From NCBI GenBank assembly GCA_030692925.1, contig JAUYBY010000006.1, positions 1 through 35,281 on the forward strand: a stretch of DNA of 35,281 bases, written 5' to 3'. The DNA comes from Candidatus Zixiibacteriota bacterium. GTDB taxonomy: Bacteria > Zixibacteria > MSB-5A5 > RBG-16-43-9. A program made the translations under genes and the position numbers. The notes beneath the pieces were generated by a model, which was given only the letters and a program-made list of their open reading frames with translations, had not been told where the DNA came from and ran no database searches. Below are positions 6,670-14,153 of this stretch, one piece after another. Numbering within the stretch: position 1 is the stretch's first letter; every line of letters starts with the position of its first letter.

Positions 6670-8301
6670 TTGCTCAAATCTTGGTATAGCAGATATATTT
6701 TTTTAACATTCAATCTCCTCTTATTTCTCTTTATTTCTAAATCTATTTTTGCCGTGATACCTCTGGAAACCTCTCCTTCCTGGCGGTCGCTTGAGTCAAG
6801 GGCACCTTCGGAAAGTTATTATTCTACTGGTGCGGTTTTTGGAGATATTGACGGGAACGGTTTTTTAGATTTAGCTATCTCCAATGGAAACGATATGCTC
6901 AAAGCCCCGAATTTCGTCTACTTTAATTACAATGGTAAGCTGGATACCACTGCTGGCTGGGTTTCTTCTAATACTGAGTATTCCGGACATTGTGCCTTGG
7001 GGGATATTGACAAAGACGGTTATCCGGAGCTGGCGGTCTCCAATTATATAAATAATGGTTGGGGGAAAATAGTGATTCAGCTTTATGATAATGTGAATGG
7101 CTCGCTCTCGACTTCGCCTACCTGGTCATCTGCTGACTCGATGCACTCTTTCTCCTGTGCATTTGGAGATGCAAAAGGGGAGGGCTATTTGGATTTGGCA
7201 GTTGCTTGTGGAGAGGCTTATAATAACTTTAATGAACATAATCGAATTTATTATAATCATAACGGAGTCTTGGAGACCACTCCTTCCTGGGTTTCTGGGG
7301 ATTCCGGCGCTTGCTATGATGTGGACTGGGGAGATGTTGAAAATGACGGCGATCTGGATTTGGTTTTTGTCTGTGCCCGAGGAAAGGTTAAAATTTATAA
7401 GAACTATGGAGATTCGATTGAACATTTCCCGTCCTGGATCTCCAAGAATATTGATAACCGGAATAGTTTAGCCTGGGGAGATATAAATAACGATGGCTAC
7501 TTGGATTTAGCAGTGGCAAATAATGTTCAGTTGAGCGGGAATGGTTATTTTGAGGCTTATCTGAATTATGGAGGAGTTTTAGATACACTACCTGACTGGG
7601 TCTCATCTACAAGAGGGTACGGGTCAGCAGTCTCCTTCTGCGATGTGAACAATGATGGATATAAAGACCTGGCTGCCGGTAGATGGTGGGGTTACTCGGT
7701 GGTTTATGAGAACACAGGGGGAACTCTGGGCACAACCCCTGCCTGGACCTGCAATTCTGCTTATGAAAGTGTGGTGGAGGAGATGGTCTGGGGAGATTTA
7801 GACGGAGATGGCCTGGTCAGAATAAAAAATGAGACTCATCCGGCTGATGGTTCAAAAAAGGTTTTCTATCTGAACCACTATCCCGCTCATAAACTGGAAA
7901 AGGTAGTGGCAGACGGTAATGTTTTATCCTTAACTGACTACTGCTACAGCTTAAACTCTGGCTGGGTCTCTTTTAAAACCGCGCCTGATTCCCAGGTATC
8001 ATTTGATTACAAATATTCACTGAAACAGGACCTGGCGGTCAGTAATTGGGACCGGGAGAATTACGTTTTCTTCAATCAAAACCAGTTATATGTTAAAGGA
8101 GACGTGAACCAGGATAATAAAGTTACAGTCGCAGATGTTGTTTTTCTGGTCAATTATCTTTTCAAAGGAGGTCCCGAGCCTTATTATCTGGCTTGTGGGG
8201 ACGTTAACCGGGATTGCCAAACCACAGTCAGCGATGCGGTCTATCTGGTCAATTACCTTTTCAAAGGAGGACCCTTGCCTTTGTCCGGATGCGCCAAATA
8301 A
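6670..8301 (+). CDS. Exported FG-GAP/VCBS propeller protein with dockerin-like tail
   Basis: 543 aa from a TTG start: AAAAGGAG lies 6 bases upstream, and only this start gives a complete signal peptide (MLKSWYSRYIFLTFNLLLFLFISKSIFA). Residues ~54-390 contain about seven FG-GAP-type blades with calcium-type loops, e.g. GDIDGNGFLDLAISNG, GDIDKDGYPELAVSN, GDVENDGDLDLVFVC, GDINNDGYLDLAVAN. Residues ~475-543 are two dockerin-like EF-hand loops, [26 protein letters not shown] and [26 protein letters not shown], ending SGCAK. Dockerins bind cohesins or fold intramolecularly; no cohesin is seen here. It is probably a surface protein. A truncated paralogue lies at 4862-5020. Confidence 0.9.
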   Translation: MLKSWYSRYIFLTFNLLLFLFISKSIFAVIPLETSPSWRSLESRAPSESYYSTGAVFGDIDGNGFLDLAISNGNDMLKAPNFVYFNYNGKLDTTAGWVSSNTEYSGHCALGDIDKDGYPELAVSNYINNGWGKIVIQLYDNVNGSLSTSPTWSSADSMHSFSCAFGDAKGEGYLDLAVACGEAYNNFNEHNRIYYNHNGVLETTPSWVSGDSGACYDVDWGDVENDGDLDLVFVCARGKVKIYKNYGDSIEHFPSWISKNIDNRNSLAWGDINNDGYLDLAVANNVQLSGNGYFEAYLNYGGVLDTLPDWVSSTRGYGSAVSFCDVNNDGYKDLAAGRWWGYSVVYENTGGTLGTTPAWTCNSAYESVVEEMVWGDLDGDGLVRIKNETHPADGSKKVFYLNHYPAHKLEKVVADGNVLSLTDYCYSLNSGWVSFKTAPDSQVSFDYKYSLKQDLAVSNWDRENYVFFNQNQLYVKGDVNQDNKVTVADVVFLVNYLFKGGPEPYYLACGDVNRDCQTTVSDAVYLVNYLFKGGPLPLSGCAK

Positions 8302-8439
8302 TAAATAAAACGGGAAATGGAAGACGGGAAAAGGAAAATTAAAAGATAAAATCCTAAAAACAACTGTCTACTGACTAAAAAACTGTTAAAGGGTGATTAA
8401 GCGTAAAAAGGAAGATGGAAAAAAACACAAGAAGGGTGG

Positions 8440-8463
8440 CACCCTCAAACTCGTTTGAGGGTG
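8440..8463. repeat. Intergenic palindrome CACCCTCAAAC-TC-GTTTGAGGGTG
   Basis: Perfect 11-bp stem, identical to the one at 1678-1701 except for one loop base. Both copies are preceded by GTGG. Confidence 0.8.
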
Positions 8464-8486
8464 ACCAAGGTTAGTATGGTTGGATG

Positions 8487-8505
8487 CATCCCCCTACGGG
8501 GGATG
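8487..8505. repeat. Intergenic palindrome CATCCCCC-TAC-GGGGGATG
   Basis: Perfect 8-bp stem with loop TAC. It is followed at 8507-8524 by CACCC...GTTTGAGGGTG, a half-copy of the neighbouring palindrome that has lost most of its left arm. Confidence 0.7.
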
Positions 8506-8567
8506 GCACCCGCGTTTGAGGGTGATGCAAATATTCGATGTCTAAATTCTAAATCAGGGTAAATGAT

Positions 8568-10079
8568 ATGTTGAAGATAACCAAGACAATTATACTGTTT
8601 TCTCTTTTTTCAATTTTGGCTTCACACTCTTTTTCACAATCAGGAGTTCCTACACTTAAAACCGGCTGGCCTAAATCAGCAGGGGAGAGGGTTTTTTCCT
8701 CCCCGGTCATAGGCAACATAGACGCGGATGGGAATTTAGAGATAGTAGTAGGCTCATACGACAATAAGGTATATGCCTTTAAAGCTGATGGTAGCTTAGT
8801 TCCGGGCTGGCCAAAACAGTGCGGGGGAAAGCTATTTTCCTCTCCGGCTTTAGGAGATTTAGATGGAGATGGGGTTTCAGAAGTAGTGATTGGCTCCTGG
8901 GATATGAAAGTTTATGCCTGGAAGTGGAACGGGACTTTGCTCCCCGGTTTTCCGGTGTCGTCTGAAAATATGTTTTATTCCACTCCAGCCTTAGGCGATC
9001 TGGACCAGGATGGAAAAGATGAAGTGGTGATAGGCTCGCTGGATGGCAAGCTCTATGCTTGGAATGGAGATGGTGCACTTGCATCAGGTTTTCCGGTTCA
9101 GACTGAAGGGGCGATATTTTCCTCTCCAGCTCTTGGGGATATTGACCAGGATACTGCCAAAGAGATAATCCTGCCGTGTTCGGACCACAAAATTTACGCC
9201 TTCAAAAAGAACGGCACACTGGTTTCCGGATGGCCCTTTACTGGAACTGACGCTTTCTACTTATCTTCTCCAGCTTTAGCCGACCTGAACGATGATGGGA
9301 AATTGGAAATAGCAGTTGGTGATCTGGGTGGAAAGCTGTATGTTTTAAAAAATAATGGAAGTCCACTTACCGGCTTTCCAAAGAGCTTAGTCGGATCGAT
9401 CTTATCTTCCCCGGCAATCGGAGATCTGGATGGAGATGGATTCAAAGATGTGGTTGTAAGCACCGATTCAGGCAAGGTCTATGCGATAAAAAAAGATGGG
9501 GCATTTCTTTCCGGCTGGCCAGTTCAGGTAACAGGTCAAATCATCTCCTCACCTATAATCGCAAACATTAACAATGATAGTTCGGCTGAGGTTTTGGTCG
9601 GAACTTCAGAGGGCAGGATTTATGCTTGGAATAAAAGCGGTGTTTTGCTTACTGGCTGGCCCATTATTTTAAATAACTGGGTTAATTCCACCTTAGCCCT
9701 GGGCGACTTAGAAAGGGACGGCAAGGCTGAGCTGGTGACTGGCGATGGTGATTCGCTCGTCTACGTCTGGGAATTGGGAGACAGCTCTTTCAATCAAAAC
9801 CTGCTTTACTGGCCCTTATACAGGGGGGATGCAAAGAGGACTGGACTTTTTTTTGTAAAAACTGGCGCTAATCTTTATGGGGATGCAAATAATGACGGGA
9901 AGGTGACCATCGCAGATATAGTCTTTCTGGTAAATTATCTTTTCAAGGGAGGTCCCAGACCTTCTATTCCCGCATTAGCTGATGCTAATGCAGACTGCAA
10001 AATCACCATCTCAGATGTAGTCTATTTAGTAGCATATCTTTTTAAGTCTGGTCCGCCACCTAAACCCGGCTGCGCATGA
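8568..10079 (+). CDS. Exported FG-GAP propeller protein with dockerin-like tail
   Basis: 503 aa with signal peptide MLKITKTIILFSLFSILASHSFSQ. Residues ~30-420 form about eight near-regular blades of ~48 residues, each with 'GWPxxxxGxxFSSPALGDLDGDGxxEVVIGSxDxKVYAWxxxGxLxxG'. This is an FG-GAP-like beta-propeller with acidic metal loops. Residues ~437-503 are two dockerin-like loops ([52 protein letters not shown]) ending KPGCA. The tail matches those of the proteins at 6670 and 18188 closely, marking one organism-wide sorting or assembly module. The upstream gap is packed with palindromes and no clear Shine-Dalgarno is present. The ligand is unknown. Confidence 0.9.
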   Translation: MLKITKTIILFSLFSILASHSFSQSGVPTLKTGWPKSAGERVFSSPVIGNIDADGNLEIVVGSYDNKVYAFKADGSLVPGWPKQCGGKLFSSPALGDLDGDGVSEVVIGSWDMKVYAWKWNGTLLPGFPVSSENMFYSTPALGDLDQDGKDEVVIGSLDGKLYAWNGDGALASGFPVQTEGAIFSSPALGDIDQDTAKEIILPCSDHKIYAFKKNGTLVSGWPFTGTDAFYLSSPALADLNDDGKLEIAVGDLGGKLYVLKNNGSPLTGFPKSLVGSILSSPAIGDLDGDGFKDVVVSTDSGKVYAIKKDGAFLSGWPVQVTGQIISSPIIANINNDSSAEVLVGTSEGRIYAWNKSGVLLTGWPIILNNWVNSTLALGDLERDGKAELVTGDGDSLVYVWELGDSSFNQNLLYWPLYRGDAKRTGLFFVKTGANLYGDANNDGKVTIADIVFLVNYLFKGGPRPSIPALADANADCKITISDVVYLVAYLFKSGPPPKPGCA

Positions 10080-10113
10080 TAGATTTTTATAATAAAGTCA
10101 AGATTGAATGTGA

Positions 10114-10137
10114 CCGTCGGGTCCCCTGACCCGACGG
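10114..10137. repeat. Intergenic palindrome with the GTCGGGTC-CCCT-GACCCGAC core
   Basis: 10-bp perfect stem. The inner 20 bases are identical to 758-777, 9 kb away. Confidence 0.8.
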
Positions 10138-10190
10138 GATTAAAGATCAATCAGTCATTTAACGGGATGGTAAGCACAAATAAACTTACT

Positions 10191-10212
10191 CTGTTGGTCT
10201 GGAGACCAACAG
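10191..10212. repeat. Intergenic palindrome CTGTTGGTCT-GG-AGACCAACAG
   Basis: Perfect 10-bp stem. The inner 18 bases are identical to those of the element at 10315-10340. Confidence 0.8.
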
Positions 10213-10229
10213 ATAGCGTAAACATGGGC

Positions 10230-10263
10230 AGGGGCATCCCGCCTCTGGCGGGACAGTGCCCCT
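10230..10263. repeat. Intergenic compound palindrome, GGGGCA/TGCCCC outer stem
   Basis: Outer AGGGGCA/TGCCCCT and inner TCCCGCC/GGCGGGA stems with a CAG bulge. It is followed by AC, giving the GTAGGGGC-like terminus in reverse. Confidence 0.7.
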
Positions 10264-10284
10264 ACAACTCCTATCACGGCATCG

Positions 10285-10303
10285 GACAGCCACGAGGGCT
10301 GTC
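10285..10303. repeat. Intergenic palindrome GACAGCC-ACGAG-GGCTGTC
   Basis: Perfect 7-bp stem with a 5-nt loop, followed by TCTAC. Confidence 0.6.
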
Positions 10304-10314
10304 TCTACAAAATC

Positions 10315-10340
10315 CTCCGTTGGTCTGGAGACCAACGGAG
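10315..10340. repeat. Intergenic palindrome, 12-bp stem with GTTGGTCT-GG-AGACCAAC core
   Basis: CTCCGTTGGTCT pairs perfectly with AGACCAACGGAG around GG. It shares an 18-bp core with 10191-10212, but the outer stem bases differ while remaining paired. Confidence 0.8.
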
Positions 10341-10346
10341 AGCGAG

Positions 10347-10362
10347 GCATCCATTTGGATGC
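10347..10362. repeat. Intergenic palindrome GCATCCA-TT-TGGATGC
   Basis: Perfect 7-bp stem, bracketed by GAG on the left and ACTC on the right. It ends 12 bases from the tldE stop. Confidence 0.6.
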
Positions 10363-10374
10363 ACTCCATACCGA

Positions 10375-11718
10375 TTATTTTCCGCTGACTACCATCTCGG
10401 AGAATTTCAAAGTAGGGGCGGAGATACTGCCTCTGAAGGTCAGGTCGTTACCGACCAGCTCTATTCCGTTCAACATCTCCAGAATCGTCCCGGCTATGGT
10501 GACCTGGGATACCGGGAAGGTGAGCACGCCGTCTTCAATCCACAATCCTTCTGCCATCTGCGAATAATCCCCGCTGACGATGTTCATCCCAAAACCGGCT
10601 AAATCGGTTACGTAAAAACCTTTTTTGACGCTGTGGATGATCTCTGCAGGGTCGGTCTGTCCGTTTTCCAGATAGAAATTCAAAGCCGAAATTCTGGGAA
10701 TCGAATCGTATCCGCGCGAGGCATTTCCGGTGGAGATGGTTTTCATTTTCCTGGCTGAATAGCTGTTATGCAAAAAGGTTTTCAAAACTCCATTATCAAA
10801 TACCTTTTTCCTCTGAGTGAGGGTTCCTTCTCCGTCAAAAGGGCGTGAGCCTAAACCCTTGGGCAGGGAGCCATCGTCCCAGACGTTTAAAAGCTCAGAG
10901 CCGATTTTTTGATTGAGTTTTCCCGCCAGAAAAGTCGAGTTCTTCGAAGCCAAGTCTCCGTTCACTCCATAGGAAAGTCCGGCCAGGAATCCGGAGGAAG
11001 TAAACGGGTCGAAGATAATCGGCACCTTCTGGGTGTCGATCTTCTTTGAACCCAGCATCCTCACTGTTCTTTCTGTGGCAGTTCTGCCTATTTTCTCCGG
11101 GGGTTCCAGCTCTTCCAACAGGGATTTGGCATCCCAGAAGTAGTTGGACCTTTTCTCTCCATCTTTTTCCGCTACCGGTGAGCAGGAGAGACTTATATAA
11201 GTCCTTTGAAAGCTCAAATCCGCTCCAGAGGAGTTAGCCAGGTAGACCCGTGTTTCATGATCGCGGTATTCTGCACCGTCGGAATTAGTAATTTTCTTAT
11301 CCGCAGCGAAGGCAGCATCTTCCGCTCTTTTAGCCAAGTCTATTTTCATCTGCGTGGGAAAATTCTTCAACTGGCTGTCATAGATTCTTAAATCCGTAGT
11401 TTCAGGAGAGGACTCAATCTTTTCAGGCAGACCGTTGAAATCATCCGCACTTGAGTTCTTAGCTAAAAAAACGGTCTTTTTGACTAACTCATCCAATGCG
11501 TTCAAGCTGAAATCCGAAGTATAGGTAAACCCCAATTTTTTCTTTGCGAAAAGCCTGATTCCCAATCCCCTCGCTTGAGCTTCTTTCAGAATCTCGATTT
11601 CACCTTTTCTAACCCGGATCAAAAGCTCCTTGTTTTCCTCTAAATAAGCTTCTGCCTGCTCAGCCCCGGCTTTAAGTGATTTTCTTATTATCTCTGCGGG
11701 AATCTCTTTATATTCCAT
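10375..11718 (-). CDS. pmbA: TldE/PmbA-type metalloprotease partner subunit
   Basis: 447 aa, the usual length. TldE forms a heterodimer with TldD that cleaves unfolded or small peptides; in E. coli it takes part in microcin B17 maturation and CcdA turnover. The N-terminal domain (EAYLEENKELLIRVRKGEIEILKEAQARGLGIRLF) and C-terminal half (IIFDPFTSSGFLAGLSYGVNGD...LPKGLGSRPFDGEGTLTQRKKVFDNGVLKTFLHNSYSARK) are typical. It lacks the HExxH zinc motif, as expected for this subunit. AAGGAG sits 6 bases before the ATG. It lies downstream of tldD on the same strand with a 142-base gap holding a palindrome, so the two are probably co-transcribed. No signal peptide is present, unlike tldD. Confidence 0.93.
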   Translation of the reverse strand: MEYKEIPAEIIRKSLKAGAEQAEAYLEENKELLIRVRKGEIEILKEAQARGLGIRLFAKKKLGFTYTSDFSLNALDELVKKTVFLAKNSSADDFNGLPEKIESSPETTDLRIYDSQLKNFPTQMKIDLAKRAEDAAFAADKKITNSDGAEYRDHETRVYLANSSGADLSFQRTYISLSCSPVAEKDGEKRSNYFWDAKSLLEELEPPEKIGRTATERTVRMLGSKKIDTQKVPIIFDPFTSSGFLAGLSYGVNGDLASKNSTFLAGKLNQKIGSELLNVWDDGSLPKGLGSRPFDGEGTLTQRKKVFDNGVLKTFLHNSYSARKMKTISTGNASRGYDSIPRISALNFYLENGQTDPAEIIHSVKKGFYVTDLAGFGMNIVSGDYSQMAEGLWIEDGVLTFPVSQVTIAGTILEMLNGIELVGNDLTFRGSISAPTLKFSEMVVSGK

Positions 11719-11786
11719 TTTTTCTCCTTGAAACTCTATCTATTCCGGTTGTTTGCAACCTATTTAGTGGAGTAACCTCACCCCGA

Positions 11787-11809
11787 CCCTCTCCTTAGGA
11801 AGGAGAGGG
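11787..11809. repeat. Palindrome between tldD and tldE
   Basis: CCCTCTCCTT (11787-11796), AGG, AAGGAGAGGG (11800-11809) form a perfect 10-bp stem. No T-run follows on either strand, so it need not stop transcription. Confidence 0.7.
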
Positions 11810-11860
11810 AGAACACCCGACTAAAGGTTGGTTGGAACTGGTCGCTCTCAAATTCTCTAC

Positions 11861-13420
11861 TTAAATCACGGTTGGCTTAAAAGCGGTTCCTCCTATGGTT
11901 ATTTCCGAGAACTTGATGGTTGGCTGGCCTACTCCGGCATAGACCCACTGTCCGTCTTTTCCACAGGTGCCGGTGGTCTGGCAGACATACAGGTCGTTTC
12001 CCACCATCTCAATTTTCCGGATAGCCTCTGGTCCGTTTCCTATTAAAACCGCACCTTTTATTGGTCTGGTTATCTTTCCATCCTCAATCAGGTAAGCTTC
12101 TCTTACCAGGAAGTTGAAGTTTCCAGAAGTGGTATCAACTGAGCCACCTCCCATCTCCTTGGCATAAACTCCTTTTTTAACTGACTTGATGATATCCTGA
12201 GGGTCAGTTTTACCCTGGTCAATGAAAATATTTGTCATCCGGGGTATGGGATATTCCCGGTAAGAGGTTCTTCTTCCGTTTCCAGTCGATTTGGTTTTCA
12301 TCAGCTTGGCATTCAGAAGGTCATACATATACTCCTGCAATATCCCGTCCTTCACCAGAACCTTTCTCTGACCAGAAGTTCCTTCGTCGTCTATGTTAAA
12401 AGAGCCGCGTCCATAAGGAATAGTCGCATCATCCACTACATTGACCACCTCAGAGGCAACTTTTGTTCCGAGCTTATCTGCCATTAGAGAGGTTTTCTTT
12501 CGGATGACATCTCCTTCCAGAGAATGACCGAATGCCTCGTGAATCAAGACCCCTCCCCAGCCTGCAGCAACCACTACTGGATTTAAACCTGCCGGAGCAT
12601 CTTCTGCCTCAAGCATTATGGTTGCCTGCCTGGCAGCTTTTTTACCTGCGGTCTCAGGAGGATTTTTCTCATAATAATCGAAGTCGACCCGTCCTCCTAA
12701 GGTTGCGTAACCTTCAAACCTCTTGCTCCCATCCACTACTAAAGGATAAGCGGCTAATCTGGTGATGAACTGGTCATCTTTAGTCTTCAGTCCCTCAGAA
12801 TTAACTATCATAATGTTCTTAGCCTCGTCCATATAATCAACCCTGACCTGAGCTATTCTCTTATCATAATCTCTGGCAGCCTGGTTAGCCCTTCTCAAAA
12901 GGTCTATCTTTTTTGATTCAGAAGCTAAAGCCACAGGCGAATTGAGCACAAAATATGGCTTAATTTTTTGAACCGAAAGATTAGCAGGTTTCTGAATACT
13001 GCCTGAGCTGGCTATGAAGGATGCAACATCTGCTGCCTCTTTCAACATGGCAAAGCTCAAATCATCTGAAAAAGCATATCCGGTTTTCTCTCCGGAGATC
13101 ACCCGGATACCCCCGCCCTGGATTATGCCGTAGTTGAACGATTTGATCTTATCCTCATCCAATTGGATCTCGGTGCGGATAAGATGCTGAAGGTAGATCT
13201 CTGCAAAGTCACCCCCTCTGGATAAAGCTGTTTCAAGCAGTTTCTTTAATTCCCCATCTGAGAGGGTTTGTTCCAGCATATCTTTGGTCTCCTCCGTGAA
13301 TCCGAATGCGCTATTAAGTCCTAATACGGATCCTGAGGACCATAAAGGCGCGGTTAGCAAGGCTACTCCTCCTTTTAAAAAACTTCTGCGGCTCACCTGG
13401 TTTCGATTTTTTTCCATCAT
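11861..13420 (-). CDS. tldD: TldD zinc metalloprotease with Tat signal
   Basis: 519 aa from the ATG at 13420, chosen because a GAGGA Shine-Dalgarno lies just upstream and the product then starts MMEKNRNQVSRRSFLKGGVALLTAP, a clean twin-arginine signal. The frame is open further upstream to 13558, but that extension reads as noise. The zinc-binding HEAFGHSLEGD is intact, followed by NVVDDATIPYGRGSFNIDDEGTSGQRKVLVKDGILQEYMYD and a late Cys (VCQTTGTCGKDGQW) in the position of the third ligand. It is the catalytic subunit of the TldD/TldE protease. The Tat signal implies a periplasmic or cell-surface location, whereas the E. coli protein is cytoplasmic. Confidence 0.92.
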   Translation of the reverse strand: MMEKNRNQVSRRSFLKGGVALLTAPLWSSGSVLGLNSAFGFTEETKDMLEQTLSDGELKKLLETALSRGGDFAEIYLQHLIRTEIQLDEDKIKSFNYGIIQGGGIRVISGEKTGYAFSDDLSFAMLKEAADVASFIASSGSIQKPANLSVQKIKPYFVLNSPVALASESKKIDLLRRANQAARDYDKRIAQVRVDYMDEAKNIMIVNSEGLKTKDDQFITRLAAYPLVVDGSKRFEGYATLGGRVDFDYYEKNPPETAGKKAARQATIMLEAEDAPAGLNPVVVAAGWGGVLIHEAFGHSLEGDVIRKKTSLMADKLGTKVASEVVNVVDDATIPYGRGSFNIDDEGTSGQRKVLVKDGILQEYMYDLLNAKLMKTKSTGNGRRTSYREYPIPRMTNIFIDQGKTDPQDIIKSVKKGVYAKEMGGGSVDTTSGNFNFLVREAYLIEDGKITRPIKGAVLIGNGPEAIRKIEMVGNDLYVCQTTGTCGKDGQWVYAGVGQPTIKFSEITIGGTAFKPTVI

Positions 13421-13620
13421 ACAAGGTTTCCTCAAGGAAAAAAAGTTCAGACTGCAATTTAACCAATTTCCCTTGGGTGTCAAGAGCAAAGAAAAAAGGG
13501 TAATATCAAGAAAAATGGGCACTTTGGTATTTAGGTTCTTTTTTAATGTGAAAGGCATAGTCTGGCATAACCTAATATAACTATCTTATAACCTATTGTC
13601 AGGCAAAATCTTAAAAAATA

Positions 13621-13711
13621 TGGCGGAGAGACTGGGATTCGAACCCAGGAGTCCATTTCTGGACTACACGCTCTCCAGGCGTGCTCCTTAGACCAGCTCG
13701 GACATCTCTCC
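13621..13711 (-). tRNA. tRNA-Ser (anticodon GGA), CCA encoded
   Basis: 91 nt on the minus strand. Acceptor GGAGAGA pairs with TCTCTCC, followed by discriminator G and an encoded CCA. The anticodon stem CACGC/GCGTG encloses loop CTGGAGA, giving GGA. A long class II variable arm (TAGTCCAGAAATGGACT) and T-arm TGGGTTCGAATCCCA are present. It reads UCC and UCU codons. A degenerate copy of its last 23 bases lies at 13941-13963. Confidence 0.95.
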
Positions 13712-13741
13712 GGAAGACAGTTTGGAGTTTGGCGTTTGTTA

Positions 13742-13771
13742 GAAAAAAATCAAGCCTCAAACTCTTGAGGC
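13742..13771 (-). terminator. Minus-strand rho-independent terminator before tRNA-Ser
   Basis: On the minus strand GCCTCAA-GAGT-TTGAGGC is followed by TTGATTTTTTTC. It would stop transcripts coming from the AbiE side before the tRNA gene. Confidence 0.6.
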
Positions 13772-13818
13772 ATATTATAATAGTTTTTTATGACAAAAGC
13801 AATAACTGTTCCATGTAG

Positions 13819-13839
13819 GGACAGGGCTTGCCCCTGTCC
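13819..13839. repeat. Palindrome GGACAGGG-CTTGC-CCCTGTCC, the rightmost of its family
   Basis: Perfect 8-bp stem, preceded by GTAG. Same class as 635-659. No member of these palindrome classes was seen to the right of this one. Confidence 0.75.
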
Positions 13840-13940
13840 TATAAGGAAATCGGACGAAACTTTTGCTCTTCGACCCTTCGATATTACTCGGAGTGGCAAG
13901 TCAAAGTCGAACCACAAGCTCAGGGCCATTGCTAAAGCAT

Positions 13941-13963
13941 TGGCGGAGAGGGGGGGATTCGAA
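13941..13963 (-). repeat. Degenerate duplicate of tRNA-Ser 3' end (possible att site)
   Basis: TGGCGGAGAG-GGG-GGGATTCGAA repeats tRNA-Ser bases 13621-13643 (TGGCGGAGAG-ACT-GGGATTCGAA), 20 of 23 identical, in the same orientation. The rest of a tRNA is not present. The 13712-14153 stretch has otherwise no gene; a 90-codon frame over 13790-14062 is low-complexity read-through of these repeats. Confidence 0.6.
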
Positions 13964-14089
13964 AAGGCACGTTTCTGTAAGCTAATACACAACATCAAAT
14001 TGTGGGCTAACTCCTTATTAAGAAAAAAGTTATCCTTTATGGTTGTTTTAAACTGTTTTTAGTTATTTTGAGCTGTTTTGACTTGAATA

Positions 14090-14107
14090 TGGCACAAATT
14101 TGGCACA
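14090..14107 (+). repeat. Paired TGGCACA repeat
   Basis: TGGCACA at 14090 and again 11 bases on at 14101. The 18-bp unit differs at one base from 17393-17410. Such pairs near tRNA fragments resemble integrase arm-type sites. Confidence 0.5.
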
Positions 14108-14153
14108 AAACCTAAGCCAGGCTGATTACCTAGTAGAAAGCGATCATGGTCCA

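Noticed and set aside
6670..8301. Frameshift or missing start in the FG-GAP gene because no ATG is present
   Set aside because: A TTG with AAAAGGAG at 6 bases gives a full signal peptide; TTG starts are common in this window.
10114..10362. Row of transcription terminators between two convergent genes
   Set aside because: None of the six hairpins has a T-run on the relevant strand; their recurrence elsewhere points to a repeat family instead.
13421..13558. 46-codon N-terminal extension of TldD from an upstream ATG
   Set aside because: The ATG at 13420 has a Shine-Dalgarno and yields a proper Tat signal; the extension would bury that signal inside the protein.
13790..14062. 90-aa plus-strand ORF between tRNA-Ser and the AbiE pair
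   Set aside because: It reads through a palindrome and the tRNA 3' duplicate; its residues follow from those repeats and it has no ribosome-binding site.
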